Source: Mesobacillus foraminis (GTDB lineage Bacteria; Bacillota; Bacilli; Bacillales; Cytobacillaceae). From it: a DNA stretch of 64,000 nucleotides. A model generated the notes under the pieces. The model saw only the letters and a list, made by a program, of their open reading frames with translations, ran no database searches and was not told the origin of the DNA. Shown in pieces: positions 47,420 to 57,278 of the stretch. Numbering within the stretch: the stretch's first letter is position 1; each line of letters opens with the position of its first letter. A program made the translations under genes and the position numbers. The stretch covers positions 222,022 through 286,021 of the forward strand of contig NZ_SLVV01000001.1 in assembly GCF_004340465.1 (NCBI RefSeq). Direction: 5' to 3'.

Positions 47420-47800
47420 ATGCTGCAAAGAACTTCTTCCATAAACCATATAAAGGTTGACAGCCTGGGGATATCCTCCGTTTTTCAGATTGGGGATTCC
47501 CATCGAATACAAGCCTTATCGCGGGCACTCGCTGTCCAGAGAGAAGCAGAAATCTTCTTTGACAACGAAGGAAATTTCGCTTCCTACCCCATCTTTTCAG
47601 AGCCGATTCCCTTAATCCCTGTTACGGAAAATGTGAAAATGTCCCAGCAGAATCTCAATCCTTTTTTAAAAGTAGGCAATATAGATATCATTGGGGTTTC
47701 ATCTTCTTCCGTGGTCCATCTTGGAAACACCTGCCATGTTTCAATGGAAGCGAGAATCAAGCATATCCGGCACTTGCTGACAGACAAAGAACAAACGTGA
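47420..47800 (+). CDS. gerPE: Spore germination protein GerPE
   Basis: The 126-residue protein starts MLQRTSSINHIKVDSLGISS three bases after gerPD. It contains two copies of the GerP-type motif, SSVFQIGDSHRIQ near residue 20 and SSSVVHLGNTCHVS near residue 98, a mark of GerPE. Confidence 0.9.
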   Translation: MLQRTSSINHIKVDSLGISSVFQIGDSHRIQALSRALAVQREAEIFFDNEGNFASYPIFSEPIPLIPVTENVKMSQQNLNPFLKVGNIDIIGVSSSSVVHLGNTCHVSMEARIKHIRHLLTDKEQT

Positions 47801-47860
47801 GCACCCATGCATATCGTACAACGAGGAGCAAAGAGCCTATTATAGAAAAGGATGTTTTAG

Positions 47861-48079
47861 ATGCCAGCTATCATTGGTCCGGTACAGATTGTCAACGTTG
47901 GAGGAGGAACTGTCCAGTTTGGTGACACACTGTTTATTTCACCCAAAAGCAATACAAAATCAACCACGGGCGCTGGTTCTTCCAACACTGGCGGTTTCAT
48001 CATTACAAATAATGGACTAAGCTCAAGCAATGTCCTGGATTCAAGCCTAGTTGACCAGCCAACTGTCGGAAATAATTAA
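47861..48079 (+). CDS. gerPF: Spore germination protein GerPF
   Basis: The 72-residue product (MPAIIGPVQIVNVGGGTVQF; GAGSSNTGGFIITNNG) closes the operon and is paralogous to GerPA. It is separated from gerPE by 60 bases and followed by a terminator. Confidence 0.93.
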   Translation: MPAIIGPVQIVNVGGGTVQFGDTLFISPKSNTKSTTGAGSSNTGGFIITNNGLSSSNVLDSSLVDQPTVGNN

Positions 48080-48120
48080 AAAAAGCCGCTGCAGCAAATA
48101 TCAAGCTGCACCGGCTTTTT
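48078..48120. terminator. Bidirectional terminator between gerPF and addA
   Basis: AAAAAGCCG-C-TGCAGC and GCTGCA-C-CGGCTTTTT form a long stem around AAATATCAA with A and T runs on both sides. Confidence 0.88.
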
Positions 48121-48132
48121 AGGTTGGTCTTT

Positions 48133-51100
48133 TTAATCGAGCTTCAAAAGGTTACCGCCATCAAAGAAAAATAAATAACGCTCTTCAACCGGCCGCTTCC
48201 AGATTTGTTCCAGGGCTTTTGCGTAGAGTTCGATCTGAACTTTGTATCGATCTGCAAGGACAGGCTTTGCCTGTTCAAAGCCTCCTCGGAACCGGTCCTG
48301 AATCCCATCCGTTTTAAAATCGAGCAGGACCATTCCCTGTTCATCCTCAAACACACAGTCTACGACCCCCTGGATGAAAATATCTTCTTCCTGTCCGGCC
48401 CAATCAGGATAGACCTCGGGCGCGGGCAGCGACAGGTAAAACGGCACTTCCCTTTTTACATTCTTGGAAGCAAGGAGGCGCCGGCCAATCTCCGAGTCAA
48501 AAAAGGCTAATATCCATTTTAGTTCCACGGCGTCCTTTTGCTCGGGGTATAAAAGTTCTTTCCGTACCATGATGTCAAGCAATTCATGAAGGGATTCCTC
48601 AGTGACAGGACGGCTCAGATCGACATGCTGCATCACCATATGCATCGCTGTACCCTTTTCGGCCGGGGTCATTTCCTTCTCCTGCATGAACTTCGGCCTG
48701 TTCAGCAGCGGTTTGGCAAACTTCCTCAGCAGGCCTGTGCCGCTTTCATCGTCCCTGACCTCATGATTCCTCTTTAGCTCAGAAACAGACTGCTTGGAAC
48801 GGTGAGTAGCCGCTTTATCAAATTCGTATTTCCAGGAAAGCTGACGGCGAACCGCTTCCGCATGCTGGGAGCCACTATTAACAGGCTCCCCGGCCGCAAC
48901 CTTCTCCAGACGTGTCTCGTTCTCCATGTTCCCCTCTTCCAAAAAGGAAGCTGCCTCATCAGCTCGATAAACGTGCAGCTGCCAGCGGGACGGGTGGCCG
49001 ACAATCTCATTAGGGACAGGTCCGCTCCTGCCCCCCTCTGTTATGGTATGGGCATCCTGATGGCGGACCAGCGCAGGGCCAATCCAATCAAGATAGCTTC
49101 CGGCTGAGGCCCTGAGAAATTCTTCAAGCAGCCAGTCGGAATGTCCTTCGGCTTCCGCCCATTTATCTGCTGTTTTTTGCATATTCTTGACCGAGCCAAT
49201 CAAAAATAACTTTTCCTTTGCCCTGGTTAACGCAACATAAAGGACCCTCATTTCCTCAGCAAGCATTTCCATTCTCTTTTTCCGCTTAAACGCCAGCTGA
49301 GGAAGGGATGGGTATGATATCCGTTTGTCGGGATTGACATATTTGGAGGCAAAGCCGTACTCTTTATCAAGCATAAATGACTTTTTCAAATCCATCGTAT
49401 TGAACTTGCGTGCTAGCCCCGCCACAAAAACAACAGGGAATTCCAGCCCTTTGCTGCTGTGGATCGTCATGATCCGGACAACATCCTCCTGCTCGCCGAT
49501 TGCGCCTGCTGCACCCAGGTCATCGCCCCGGTCCTGCATCCTTTCGATAAAACGCAGGAAACGGAATAATCCACGGAAAGAAGTAGACTCATACTGCCTT
49601 GCCCGGTCATACAGGGCGCGCAGATTTGCCTGACGCTGTTTTCCTCCAGGCATCCCCCCAACAAAATCATAAAAGTGGGTTTCCCTGAACAATTGCCAAA
49701 TCAACTCGGAAACGGATACTTGTCTGGCAACAGAGCGCCATTTCTTCAGATTGTCCAAAAAGGGGCGAACCTTTTCGTACAGTCCCTCGTCTTCCTTTTG
49801 TCCTCCATTTTGGCAAAAAGAGGAGAGGGCATCGTAATACGTTCCTTTTTTATCGGCAATCCGGATGACAGCAAGCTCTTCTTCGTTCAGTCCAATGATC
49901 GGGGACCGCAGAACAGAAGCGAGCGGGATATCCTGATAAGGATTATCGATCACCCGCAGCATTGACAGCATAATCGCAACCTCAGTCGCTTCAAAGTAGC
50001 CTGTTGAAAGATTCGCATAAACAGGTATACCCTGCTGCTTAAATTCCTCTATGAACTGTGGAGCCCAAGTCATGGAGCGGAGAAGAATGACCATGTCCTT
50101 ATACTGTACAGGTCTTTCCATCCCCGTTTTCGGGTTAAATACCCCCATCCGGCCTTCAACGAGTTCTTTCATTTTCCTGGCCATAAGCCTTGCTTCAAGC
50201 TGGGATTGTTCAAGATCCAGAGCATCATAGCCTTCTCCAGCGTTTTCTTCTCCATCAGAATCTTCTGCTGTATCTGCTCCAGAATCAATCAGTAAAAGCT
50301 CCACCGGGTAAGGGTTCCCCTCGGGATATGGCGCACCCTTTTTCAACTCGGCACTCTCATCATATTGGATTTCCCCAACCCGTACCCCCATAATCTGCTT
50401 AAAGAGATAGTTGGTTCCATCCAGTACCTCGGACCTGCTTCGGAAATTTTGCGCAAGATCGATTTTAAGTCCGGTATCCTCCCCGAAAGTGGTGAACCTG
50501 TTGTATTTGCTTAAAAATAAATTTGGTTCCGCCAGCCTGAAGCGATAGATCGACTGTTTGACGTCACCCACCATGAACAGGTTCCCGCTGCTTTCTCCGT
50601 CGGCCGTCACAAGCTGGAGAATCGCTTCCTGGACCATATTGGTATCCTGGTATTCATCGACAAGCACTTCCTTGAATTTATCTCGGTAATAAATGCCGGC
50701 TTCGGAAGGCTGCAGCAGATTTCCCGCCTTGCCCGCCGAAAGAATTTCAAGTGTAAAATGCTCAAGGTCTGAAAAGTCAACCAGCCCTTTCTCCTGCTTC
50801 TTATCAGCAAACCTTTTTCCAAATACTTTAACAAGCCCAGTAAGCGTTTCAATGACGGGCTTCATTTCCATCATATCTTTTAGAAAGCTTTCAGGCCTTC
50901 TGGTAAATAGCTCAGTTTTCAAGTCGAGCACCATCTTCTTGGCCTTGTCCCGAAGTTTCCCTGCCTTTTCAATTAAGTCTTTATCATAAACTTTGGGACT
51001 GCATGGCTTGGCCCTTTTAAAATCTACCAGCTGCATGGCCTCAAACAGGGAAGACCAGGATTCCTTTTGGGCCGCTAGCAGTGTATCAACCATGTGAAGA

Positions 51101-51894
51101 TCCTGAAGGAAGTTTTCGGCCCGTGGAGCAGGTCCGGCTGGGAGCTTTGTCAGCTCCAGTCCTTGCTCAAGCAGTTTCCTTGCACCCTCCAGCTGAAGCT
51201 CAAGATCGAACAGCAGCGACCTGGCAAACGGCATATCTTCAATTGATCCGCTCAGATCAACATCATACATAGAAACAATTAAATCCAGGTAGTCTTCAGG
51301 TGCTGGATTGGACCTGGCAAAATCGTAGAGTTCGAGAATGATATCCTTTAATGCCTCATCGCTGCGGTCATTGGTAAAAGTATCAACCAGCTTGAAGAAT
51401 TCGAGATTTTCCGGTTTCCCATACTCTTCTTCAAAAATATCATCTATAACCTCATCCCTTAACAGCTGCCCTTCTGTTTGGTCAGCAATCCGGAAACCCG
51501 GATCCACATCAATTAAATAATAGTACTTGCGAATCACATCCAGGCAAAATGAGTGCAGTGTTGAAATAGATGCCCTGCTCAGCAGGCTTAGCTGTTTTCG
51601 CAAATGAGAAGAAGATGGATCCGCTGTGATTGCCTTCTCCAATGCCTCGCCAATTCGATGGCGCATTTCAGCTGCTGATGCATTTGTAAAAGTAACAACC
51701 AAAAGCTCATCAACGTCGAGCGGGTCAGAACCTGATGTAATCTTTTTAATGATCCGCTCAACAAGTACCGCCGTTTTACCTGAACCTGCTGCGGCGGCAA
51801 CAAGAATATCCTGCCCATTGGCCATGATCGCCTTCCACTGGTCATCCGTCCATGTTACCCCATCCGGCTTTGGCGGAATGTTTTTTTTACCCAA
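48133..51894 (-). CDS. addA: ATP-dependent helicase/nuclease subunit A
   Basis: AddA unwinds and cuts DNA at double-strand breaks with AddB, feeding RecA repair. The 1253-residue protein has the UvrD-type Walker A motif AAAAGSGKTAVLVER near residue 32, VDEYQDTN near residue 405, the late helicase motif MRVLYVALTRAKEKLFL and the nuclease motif VLLDFKTD near the C-terminus. The TTG at 51894 overlaps addB by 8 bases and gives MGKKNIPPKPDGVTWTDDQW, as expected; longer in-frame starts lie inside addB. Confidence 0.94.
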   Translation of the reverse strand: MGKKNIPPKPDGVTWTDDQWKAIMANGQDILVAAAAGSGKTAVLVERIIKKITSGSDPLDVDELLVVTFTNASAAEMRHRIGEALEKAITADPSSSHLRKQLSLLSRASISTLHSFCLDVIRKYYYLIDVDPGFRIADQTEGQLLRDEVIDDIFEEEYGKPENLEFFKLVDTFTNDRSDEALKDIILELYDFARSNPAPEDYLDLIVSMYDVDLSGSIEDMPFARSLLFDLELQLEGARKLLEQGLELTKLPAGPAPRAENFLQDLHMVDTLLAAQKESWSSLFEAMQLVDFKRAKPCSPKVYDKDLIEKAGKLRDKAKKMVLDLKTELFTRRPESFLKDMMEMKPVIETLTGLVKVFGKRFADKKQEKGLVDFSDLEHFTLEILSAGKAGNLLQPSEAGIYYRDKFKEVLVDEYQDTNMVQEAILQLVTADGESSGNLFMVGDVKQSIYRFRLAEPNLFLSKYNRFTTFGEDTGLKIDLAQNFRSRSEVLDGTNYLFKQIMGVRVGEIQYDESAELKKGAPYPEGNPYPVELLLIDSGADTAEDSDGEENAGEGYDALDLEQSQLEARLMARKMKELVEGRMGVFNPKTGMERPVQYKDMVILLRSMTWAPQFIEEFKQQGIPVYANLSTGYFEATEVAIMLSMLRVIDNPYQDIPLASVLRSPIIGLNEEELAVIRIADKKGTYYDALSSFCQNGGQKEDEGLYEKVRPFLDNLKKWRSVARQVSVSELIWQLFRETHFYDFVGGMPGGKQRQANLRALYDRARQYESTSFRGLFRFLRFIERMQDRGDDLGAAGAIGEQEDVVRIMTIHSSKGLEFPVVFVAGLARKFNTMDLKKSFMLDKEYGFASKYVNPDKRISYPSLPQLAFKRKKRMEMLAEEMRVLYVALTRAKEKLFLIGSVKNMQKTADKWAEAEGHSDWLLEEFLRASAGSYLDWIGPALVRHQDAHTITEGGRSGPVPNEIVGHPSRWQLHVYRADEAASFLEEGNMENETRLEKVAAGEPVNSGSQHAEAVRRQLSWKYEFDKAATHRSKQSVSELKRNHEVRDDESGTGLLRKFAKPLLNRPKFMQEKEMTPAEKGTAMHMVMQHVDLSRPVTEESLHELLDIMVRKELLYPEQKDAVELKWILAFFDSEIGRRLLASKNVKREVPFYLSLPAPEVYPDWAGQEEDIFIQGVVDCVFEDEQGMVLLDFKTDGIQDRFRGGFEQAKPVLADRYKVQIELYAKALEQIWKRPVEERYLFFFDGGNLLKLD

Positions 51895-54800
51895 GATCGA
51901 CTCCCTCCTTTTTGATAGCCTCGAGGATATCTTCTTTGCTTTTTGGGACAAGCTTTCTAAAATCGTTTGAATCGATGGACCGATCAAACTGACAGACAGA
52001 TTTAAATGAACAAAATGTGCATGGCAGCCTGTCCTTCAGTTTGAATGGATCGATATCGACGACGCCGCTGATAATATCGTTTCCGGTCTCCACATATTTG
52101 TTTCGGACAAAGCGTCTCAGGCTGTCAAAATCCTCCCTGTTCGCCACCTTGGAGGCTTTAGATAAAGTACCATCCTTTTTAAAGCCGGCAGCAACAATAT
52201 GTGAATTCCCTGATTCGAGAGTGCGGTCCATCAGCCGGATCACATTTTCGTCTGCAAGCATCAGGCCGTTCATTTTAAACTGCTTCATCATTTCCTCTTC
52301 GATTTCCTCAAGCGTAAGCATTCTTGAAGCGTTGATAATCGGATTATGGATATGGAAATACAGGACGCCTGCTGGGTCAGCCTTCTTCCCGACGAGATGG
52401 GGTGAATGGGTAATGATGATATCAAGATAGGTCAGCATCTGCAGGGCGAGCCCGTAATAAACCTCTGTCAGATTGAGTTCCTTTTCGCTGGATTTGTAGT
52501 CAAGCACACGCAGATATAAGCCATTCTCGTCTTCTGCCTTGTCAACCCGGTCAATCCTGCCCATCAGCTCCATCTTCGTCCCGTTCTTCAATGAGAAACC
52601 AAGGGGCGGCAACGTTCCCCGCCGGCCAAAACCCAATTCAAGTCCTACAGGCGAAAAGCCGCTTGCTTTCGCATGGTCGCTTAAAACAATTGAGGCCCGG
52701 GTAATGATTTGCTGCAGCTTTTGTTTGATATAGTGATGCCTGTTTGAGCTCAAAAGAATCTCATGCTGCAGCCGCGGCGCCAGCCTGTCGACTGCCTCCC
52801 TGGCCAGCTTTTCAGACTGGGACCTCGTCAGGCTGGCCCAGGACAGGTTTTCCTCCATGATGGTCTCTGCTATATATTTTAAAGCAGCATGGAACAAGTC
52901 TCCGATATCTGGAGCCTCGAGCCTGAAAATCTGGCGGTCGCGCAGCTTCAGCCCATGCTGGACAAAATGCGAAAAAGCACAGCTGTTAAACAGCTCCATA
53001 CGCGATACGCTTGCTTCAATTTCCTCACCGTACAACTCTTGGCTTACTTGTTCGGTAAGCTTCTGTGTCCTGTTTTCATAAAAAAGACTGGACAGGACCC
53101 TTCTTGCCGTCCCTCTCCACTGCGGGCTTTCCAAAAAATAATCATAAACGTCCCACCAAAAATCATGCACGGGATAATTTCGTTTCTTCAGCTGCAGCTG
53201 TGAGGTTAAATAGCTGAGTGCTGTAAACTCACCTGAAGCATATTCCAGCTGCTCAGCTTCCGGAAGCTCCGACGGATCGGAAGTGAAGTAATGGCGGTGA
53301 TGTTCAGGGAACAAATCTTCCACTCTTTTTATATAGATTGACGGGACCAGGCCTTTCCCCTCTTCATTTGCCATTGGATAGCTTAAATAAAGAAGCTCGG
53401 CAGGTGTCGTAAAGGCCTTGTATGCAAGGAAGTTTTCATCCAGCAGTTTTTGCCTTGAGGACGGAGCAACTTTCAGTCCATCAGCCTGAAGCGCACCTCT
53501 GTCATCATCACCGAGAATTCCCTCATCCGAAAGTTTTGCCGGCAGGACTCCTTCGTTCACACCAATGACAAAGGCAGCCTTAATATCTGCCAGCCGCGAT
53601 TTTTCGAGGTCTGCGATGAGCACCTGGTCAATCGCAGGAGGGATTAATGAAAACTTCAAAGATTCGAACCCGGCATCAAGAATGGTTACAAACTTCCTGG
53701 CTGGCACTTCTTCCTCACCAAGCATTTCAACAAACTGATCAAGCAGGTCGATAACTGAATTCCATGCCTGGTCATGCTCCCTTGCATCAACCAGCCTTCC
53801 ATTCTCTTCGGCTGCCATTCTTAACTGCTCCAGCTTGACTGGGATATTAAGTTCTTCAAGATAGAGGTATACAGCTTCGCACAGCTTGCGTCCACTGTCT
53901 GCCCTCTTAATTCGCCTTGACAGCCGCTGAAGCGGAGCGGTAAGCATCTGCCTTAAGCCATTCAGCAGTTCTTCTGTTTCCTTCTCCGCGTCGGTCTGGG
54001 CTGTATCCGAAAATTCAAGTCCGCGAATCCGGCGGTAGACCCACCGGTTCTTCCTGGTCCATTTATCCCCTTGAATCCCATGGGCCAGAACATAGTTTTC
54101 GAGAATATCCATTTGTTCACGGGCTTTGTTTATTTCGGTCCCTGACGGAAACAGCAGATCCGTTTTAATCGCCCGGAATATCGGCTCATAACGCCAATTG
54201 CCCAGCACCGTCTCAAGGCTTGATCGGATCAGCTCAATCAGTGGATGATTAAGCATCGTGCTTTTCTGATCGATGAAATATGGAATATCATGGTCGTCAA
54301 AAATCGTTTCCAGTATTTCACGGTAGTCGTTTGCATTTCTCATGAGAATGGCGATATCTCTGTACCTTAAGCCCTTGTCACGCACCAGGCCCCTGATTTT
54401 GCGCGCTATTCCTTCCACTTCAGCCCTGCGGTTTGATGCCTGGGCAATATGGATGCTTGTGGCACCAAGATATTTTTTAGCCGGCCTTGAATCGAATTCT
54501 GCTTCCAGATGCCTTAATGAATCTTCATTCCATCTGAGCTGGCCCTTAAGGAGCATATCCTCCTCCAGCTCAATCCCATTTGCCTCAATGATTCCGTGAA
54601 TATTCCGGCATGTCTCGCCGGTCAGCCTGAACAGATGGAGCTCATCAGGATGGCTATATTTAAAGGACTGGTCGAGTGGCAACGCAATGGTTACCCGCCT
54701 GCATGTCCGCATCAGCTGCTCGATGATTTGCAGCTCGAGTGGGGTAAAGGTATAAAAGCCGTCTATATATACCTCCGCATCCTGGAGATAACTTGAAGCC

Positions 54801-55369
54801 GGAATTTTTTCGGAAAGCAAACGGAAATAATCTTCCGAATCAATATATTTACCGAACAGCTCGTCCTCAAACTGGCGGTAGACCAGTTCAAGATCATGAA
54901 GTTTTTCCCTCAGGGCTTTTTTGCCCGCTTCTTCTTCTTCTTTTGCAGCCAAGTCATCGGGTTTAATGCCATACCGTTTAAATTCAATCAGCATTTGTTC
55001 CATTTGCTGAACAAATCCATTTTTTCCTGCCGCACGCTGAAAGATTTTTAGCTCGTCCTTTTTGTCCTCGATAATTTTCCGGATCATCATGCTGATTCCT
55101 ACACTTGACAGATGATAGCGGGTATAGCCCCCGGTTTCCTGAAGGACTCTCCAGGCGAGGCGCGGAAAACTGTACACTTGAGCCCGGATCATGCCTCCCA
55201 GTCCTGGTGCAGTCGACAGCCTGTATTCCGACAAAAATGACATCTGCTCCGGAACAAGATAAATGATAGGTTTTCCTTCGGGATCATCTAAAAGCCTGTC
55301 CTTTATTTCATTCAAACATAGCTCCGTTTTCCCGCTGCCGGACCGCCCCAGAACAAAACGTACAGACAT
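51887..55369 (-). CDS. addB: ATP-dependent helicase/nuclease subunit B
   Basis: The 1160-residue partner of AddA has a Walker A motif in VLGRSGSGKTELCL at the N-terminus, inactive helicase remnants and a C-terminal nuclease domain with VLDYKSSEKEL. The four cluster cysteines are seen in NSCAFSHF (about residue 790) and CTFCSFKSVCQF (about residue 1125), so the stabilising 4Fe-4S cluster is conserved. ATG 55369 has AGGAGG in front. It is the first gene of addB-addA. Confidence 0.94.
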   Translation of the reverse strand: MSVRFVLGRSGSGKTELCLNEIKDRLLDDPEGKPIIYLVPEQMSFLSEYRLSTAPGLGGMIRAQVYSFPRLAWRVLQETGGYTRYHLSSVGISMMIRKIIEDKKDELKIFQRAAGKNGFVQQMEQMLIEFKRYGIKPDDLAAKEEEEAGKKALREKLHDLELVYRQFEDELFGKYIDSEDYFRLLSEKIPASSYLQDAEVYIDGFYTFTPLELQIIEQLMRTCRRVTIALPLDQSFKYSHPDELHLFRLTGETCRNIHGIIEANGIELEEDMLLKGQLRWNEDSLRHLEAEFDSRPAKKYLGATSIHIAQASNRRAEVEGIARKIRGLVRDKGLRYRDIAILMRNANDYREILETIFDDHDIPYFIDQKSTMLNHPLIELIRSSLETVLGNWRYEPIFRAIKTDLLFPSGTEINKAREQMDILENYVLAHGIQGDKWTRKNRWVYRRIRGLEFSDTAQTDAEKETEELLNGLRQMLTAPLQRLSRRIKRADSGRKLCEAVYLYLEELNIPVKLEQLRMAAEENGRLVDAREHDQAWNSVIDLLDQFVEMLGEEEVPARKFVTILDAGFESLKFSLIPPAIDQVLIADLEKSRLADIKAAFVIGVNEGVLPAKLSDEGILGDDDRGALQADGLKVAPSSRQKLLDENFLAYKAFTTPAELLYLSYPMANEEGKGLVPSIYIKRVEDLFPEHHRHYFTSDPSELPEAEQLEYASGEFTALSYLTSQLQLKKRNYPVHDFWWDVYDYFLESPQWRGTARRVLSSLFYENRTQKLTEQVSQELYGEEIEASVSRMELFNSCAFSHFVQHGLKLRDRQIFRLEAPDIGDLFHAALKYIAETIMEENLSWASLTRSQSEKLAREAVDRLAPRLQHEILLSSNRHHYIKQKLQQIITRASIVLSDHAKASGFSPVGLELGFGRRGTLPPLGFSLKNGTKMELMGRIDRVDKAEDENGLYLRVLDYKSSEKELNLTEVYYGLALQMLTYLDIIITHSPHLVGKKADPAGVLYFHIHNPIINASRMLTLEEIEEEMMKQFKMNGLMLADENVIRLMDRTLESGNSHIVAAGFKKDGTLSKASKVANREDFDSLRRFVRNKYVETGNDIISGVVDIDPFKLKDRLPCTFCSFKSVCQFDRSIDSNDFRKLVPKSKEDILEAIKKEGVDLG

Positions 55370-55516
55370 CGATTTTCCTCCTTTTTCATAATGAGCGCGC
55401 TCCAACCCGCAATGTATCCTATATAGAACGGACCGGTAAAAGAGCGAACAACAAACTAGATTTCTGTTAATCTGATATAATCATGCAAACTATTTTAGTA
55501 GTCTAAGGAATGAGAA

Positions 55517-55545
55517 CATAAAAAGACGCAATCACTGCGCCTTTT
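55517..55545. other. Hairpin between divergent addB and MFS genes
   Basis: AAAAAGACGCA and TGCGCCTTTT form a stem around ATCAC in the 317-base gap 55370-55686. A terminator-like hairpin between divergent genes has no obvious transcript to stop. The rest of the gap is AT-rich with no gene. Confidence 0.45.
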
Positions 55546-55686
55546 GGATAATCATGTTTTTAGAGAGATTTCCCTTCAATTATACCGGTTATTCAGCAAA
55601 AATTCGAGTTTGCCCTCTCGTAAATTATTCCCAATACAACCTGCAAATTACTGCCTATTAGCATAAATTAACCTTGGGTGATCTTT

Positions 55687-56838
55687 ATGAATCCTTTGCC
55701 GCTTAGCCGGAACATTCCTGCTCTCCTGTCCATTTGCTCCATTTTAGTTGCCAGCAATATTTATACTCTCATCCCAATTTACGGGACAATTGCTGAAGAT
55801 CTAGGTATCTCGAGAAGCAGCGTGATTTGGGCAGGCAGCCTTTTTACATTTTTTTATGCTTGCGGGCTTCTCTCCATTGGCCCGATTTCCGATTACACAG
55901 GCCGAAAAAAAATACTTGTTCTCGGGCTCCTTGCCTCTGCCCTTTCATCCTTAGCCGTAGCCCTTTCAACAGACGTTTTTAGCCTATGGCTGACCCGATC
56001 GATACAGGGTTTTACACTTGCTTCATTTGCTTCTGTGATTTTTTCATACTCGTTTGAACTATTTCCATTCAAGCAGAGAACCCTGCTGGTTGTTTTAATT
56101 AACACTGGTTTCTTGATTGCCGGCATTTTTGGACAGCTTGCCAGTTCATTTCTTTCTGAGTGGCTCTCATGGAACAGTGTTTTTATTTTCTTTGCACTTT
56201 GTTACTCGCTGTTGGCCGCATTGACTTACTGGCTTCTCCCAGAGTCACCTGGATTGCATGGCAAACAGGAAAAACTATGGCGAACCTTCCGTTCCATTCT
56301 GCATGATCCCAATCTGGGCAAGTGCTATATGATTGCTTTTACCCTATTATTCTCGATCATCGCATTTTACGATGCACTTGGAAGGTTCTTTACAGGTCCC
56401 GGGTCCGAGTTATACATGATACGGGTAGCAGGCCTGGCAGGAGCTTCTGTATCACTCTTTACCGGAAAATTAATCGAAAAAGCTGGTGAACTGCGAACAT
56501 TGTCTTTTGGCCTGGTCCTCGGGGTAATTGGCCTTTTGTCCATGCTCATATTCCACTCCACTCTTGGTCTCATTGTTTTTTCGATTATGTTTATTTCATC
56601 CATATCCCTGGCTATCCCAACTGTCATTACGCTAATAGGCGAACTTGCAGGCACAAGGAGGGCCAAAGCTCTTTCACTGTATTCCTTCATCCTTCTATCA
56701 GGTGCAAGCCTGGCCCCGGCCATTGTATCTTTATTCCATTTCTTTCACATGCTCATCCTTCTGTCGGTCATTTTCATGGCCAACTTAGGTTTATGCGCGG
56801 TTCTTTTCAAAACAAAAAGCGAGGGACACTTCCAATAG
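55687..56838 (+). CDS. MFS transporter, drug/metabolite efflux type
   Basis: The 383-residue protein has twelve membrane segments and the MFS loop-2 motif GPISDYTGRKKILVLG near residue 70. It begins NPLPLSRNIPALLSICSIL and resembles YnfM/AraJ-type exporters. The substrate is unknown. ATG 55687 follows GGGTGA; a GTG at 55678 in that site is unlikely. Confidence 0.82.
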   Translation: MNPLPLSRNIPALLSICSILVASNIYTLIPIYGTIAEDLGISRSSVIWAGSLFTFFYACGLLSIGPISDYTGRKKILVLGLLASALSSLAVALSTDVFSLWLTRSIQGFTLASFASVIFSYSFELFPFKQRTLLVVLINTGFLIAGIFGQLASSFLSEWLSWNSVFIFFALCYSLLAALTYWLLPESPGLHGKQEKLWRTFRSILHDPNLGKCYMIAFTLLFSIIAFYDALGRFFTGPGSELYMIRVAGLAGASVSLFTGKLIEKAGELRTLSFGLVLGVIGLLSMLIFHSTLGLIVFSIMFISSISLAIPTVITLIGELAGTRRAKALSLYSFILLSGASLAPAIVSLFHFFHMLILLSVIFMANLGLCAVLFKTKSEGHFQ

Positions 56839-56856
56839 GACCGTCCCTCGCTTTTC
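56814..56856. terminator. Bidirectional terminator after the MFS gene
   Basis: AAAAAGCGAGGGAC and GTCCCTCGCTTTT pair over 12 bases around CACTTCCAATAGGACC. The left arm lies in the last MFS codons. Confidence 0.88.
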
Positions 56857-57192
56857 TCACCAGCTATTATTATTTTCATCTTCAAGCAAGCCCATGCTTG
56901 AAATATGGTCCCTTGTTTTTTTATCTCCCAGTTCATAGAGCATGGAGTAAATTTTTCGCATACTATTATCGTAGTGTGGATTCGATTTATTCTCATGGTA
57001 TTGTTTGAAAGGAACATGGGATTCGACAAAGCCTTCCAGATCGGAATCATAATTTTCATTTAATAAGTCCCTCAGAAGCTCTACCTCATCATCGGTCGCC
57101 TCAATTTTGAATTGTCCCTCCGGTTCCGCCGGTTCCATCAAAACTTCACCACTGGTAATGCTTACATAAAAAGTTTTCTTTAATTCCTGCAT
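56857..57192 (-). CDS. Conserved hypothetical protein, acidic
   Basis: The 111-residue product starts MQELKKTFYVSITSGEVLM and continues with an acidic helical part (EATDDEVELLRDLLNENYDS, then PFKQYHENKSNPHYD). It lacks membrane segments and known motifs. Similar small proteins occur in Bacillaceae, but I do not recognise a named family. It is convergent with the MFS gene. Confidence 0.65.
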   Translation of the reverse strand: MQELKKTFYVSITSGEVLMEPAEPEGQFKIEATDDEVELLRDLLNENYDSDLEGFVESHVPFKQYHENKSNPHYDNSMRKIYSMLYELGDKKTRDHISSMGLLEDENNNSW

Positions 57193-57278
57193 CCCTACAG
57201 CTCCTCGCGTTTTTACTATGCTTTACCACAATGAGCTGCAAGTTAATCTTCCTATTAGCATCACTTTCTGATTTTGTT

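Noticed and set aside
48774..49010. Short frames inside addA
   Set aside because: They are shadows of the long helicase frame and show no independent start signal.
51895..51987. AddA start upstream at 51987
   Set aside because: It lies wholly inside addB coding sequence, and the family N-terminus begins at the TTG 51894.
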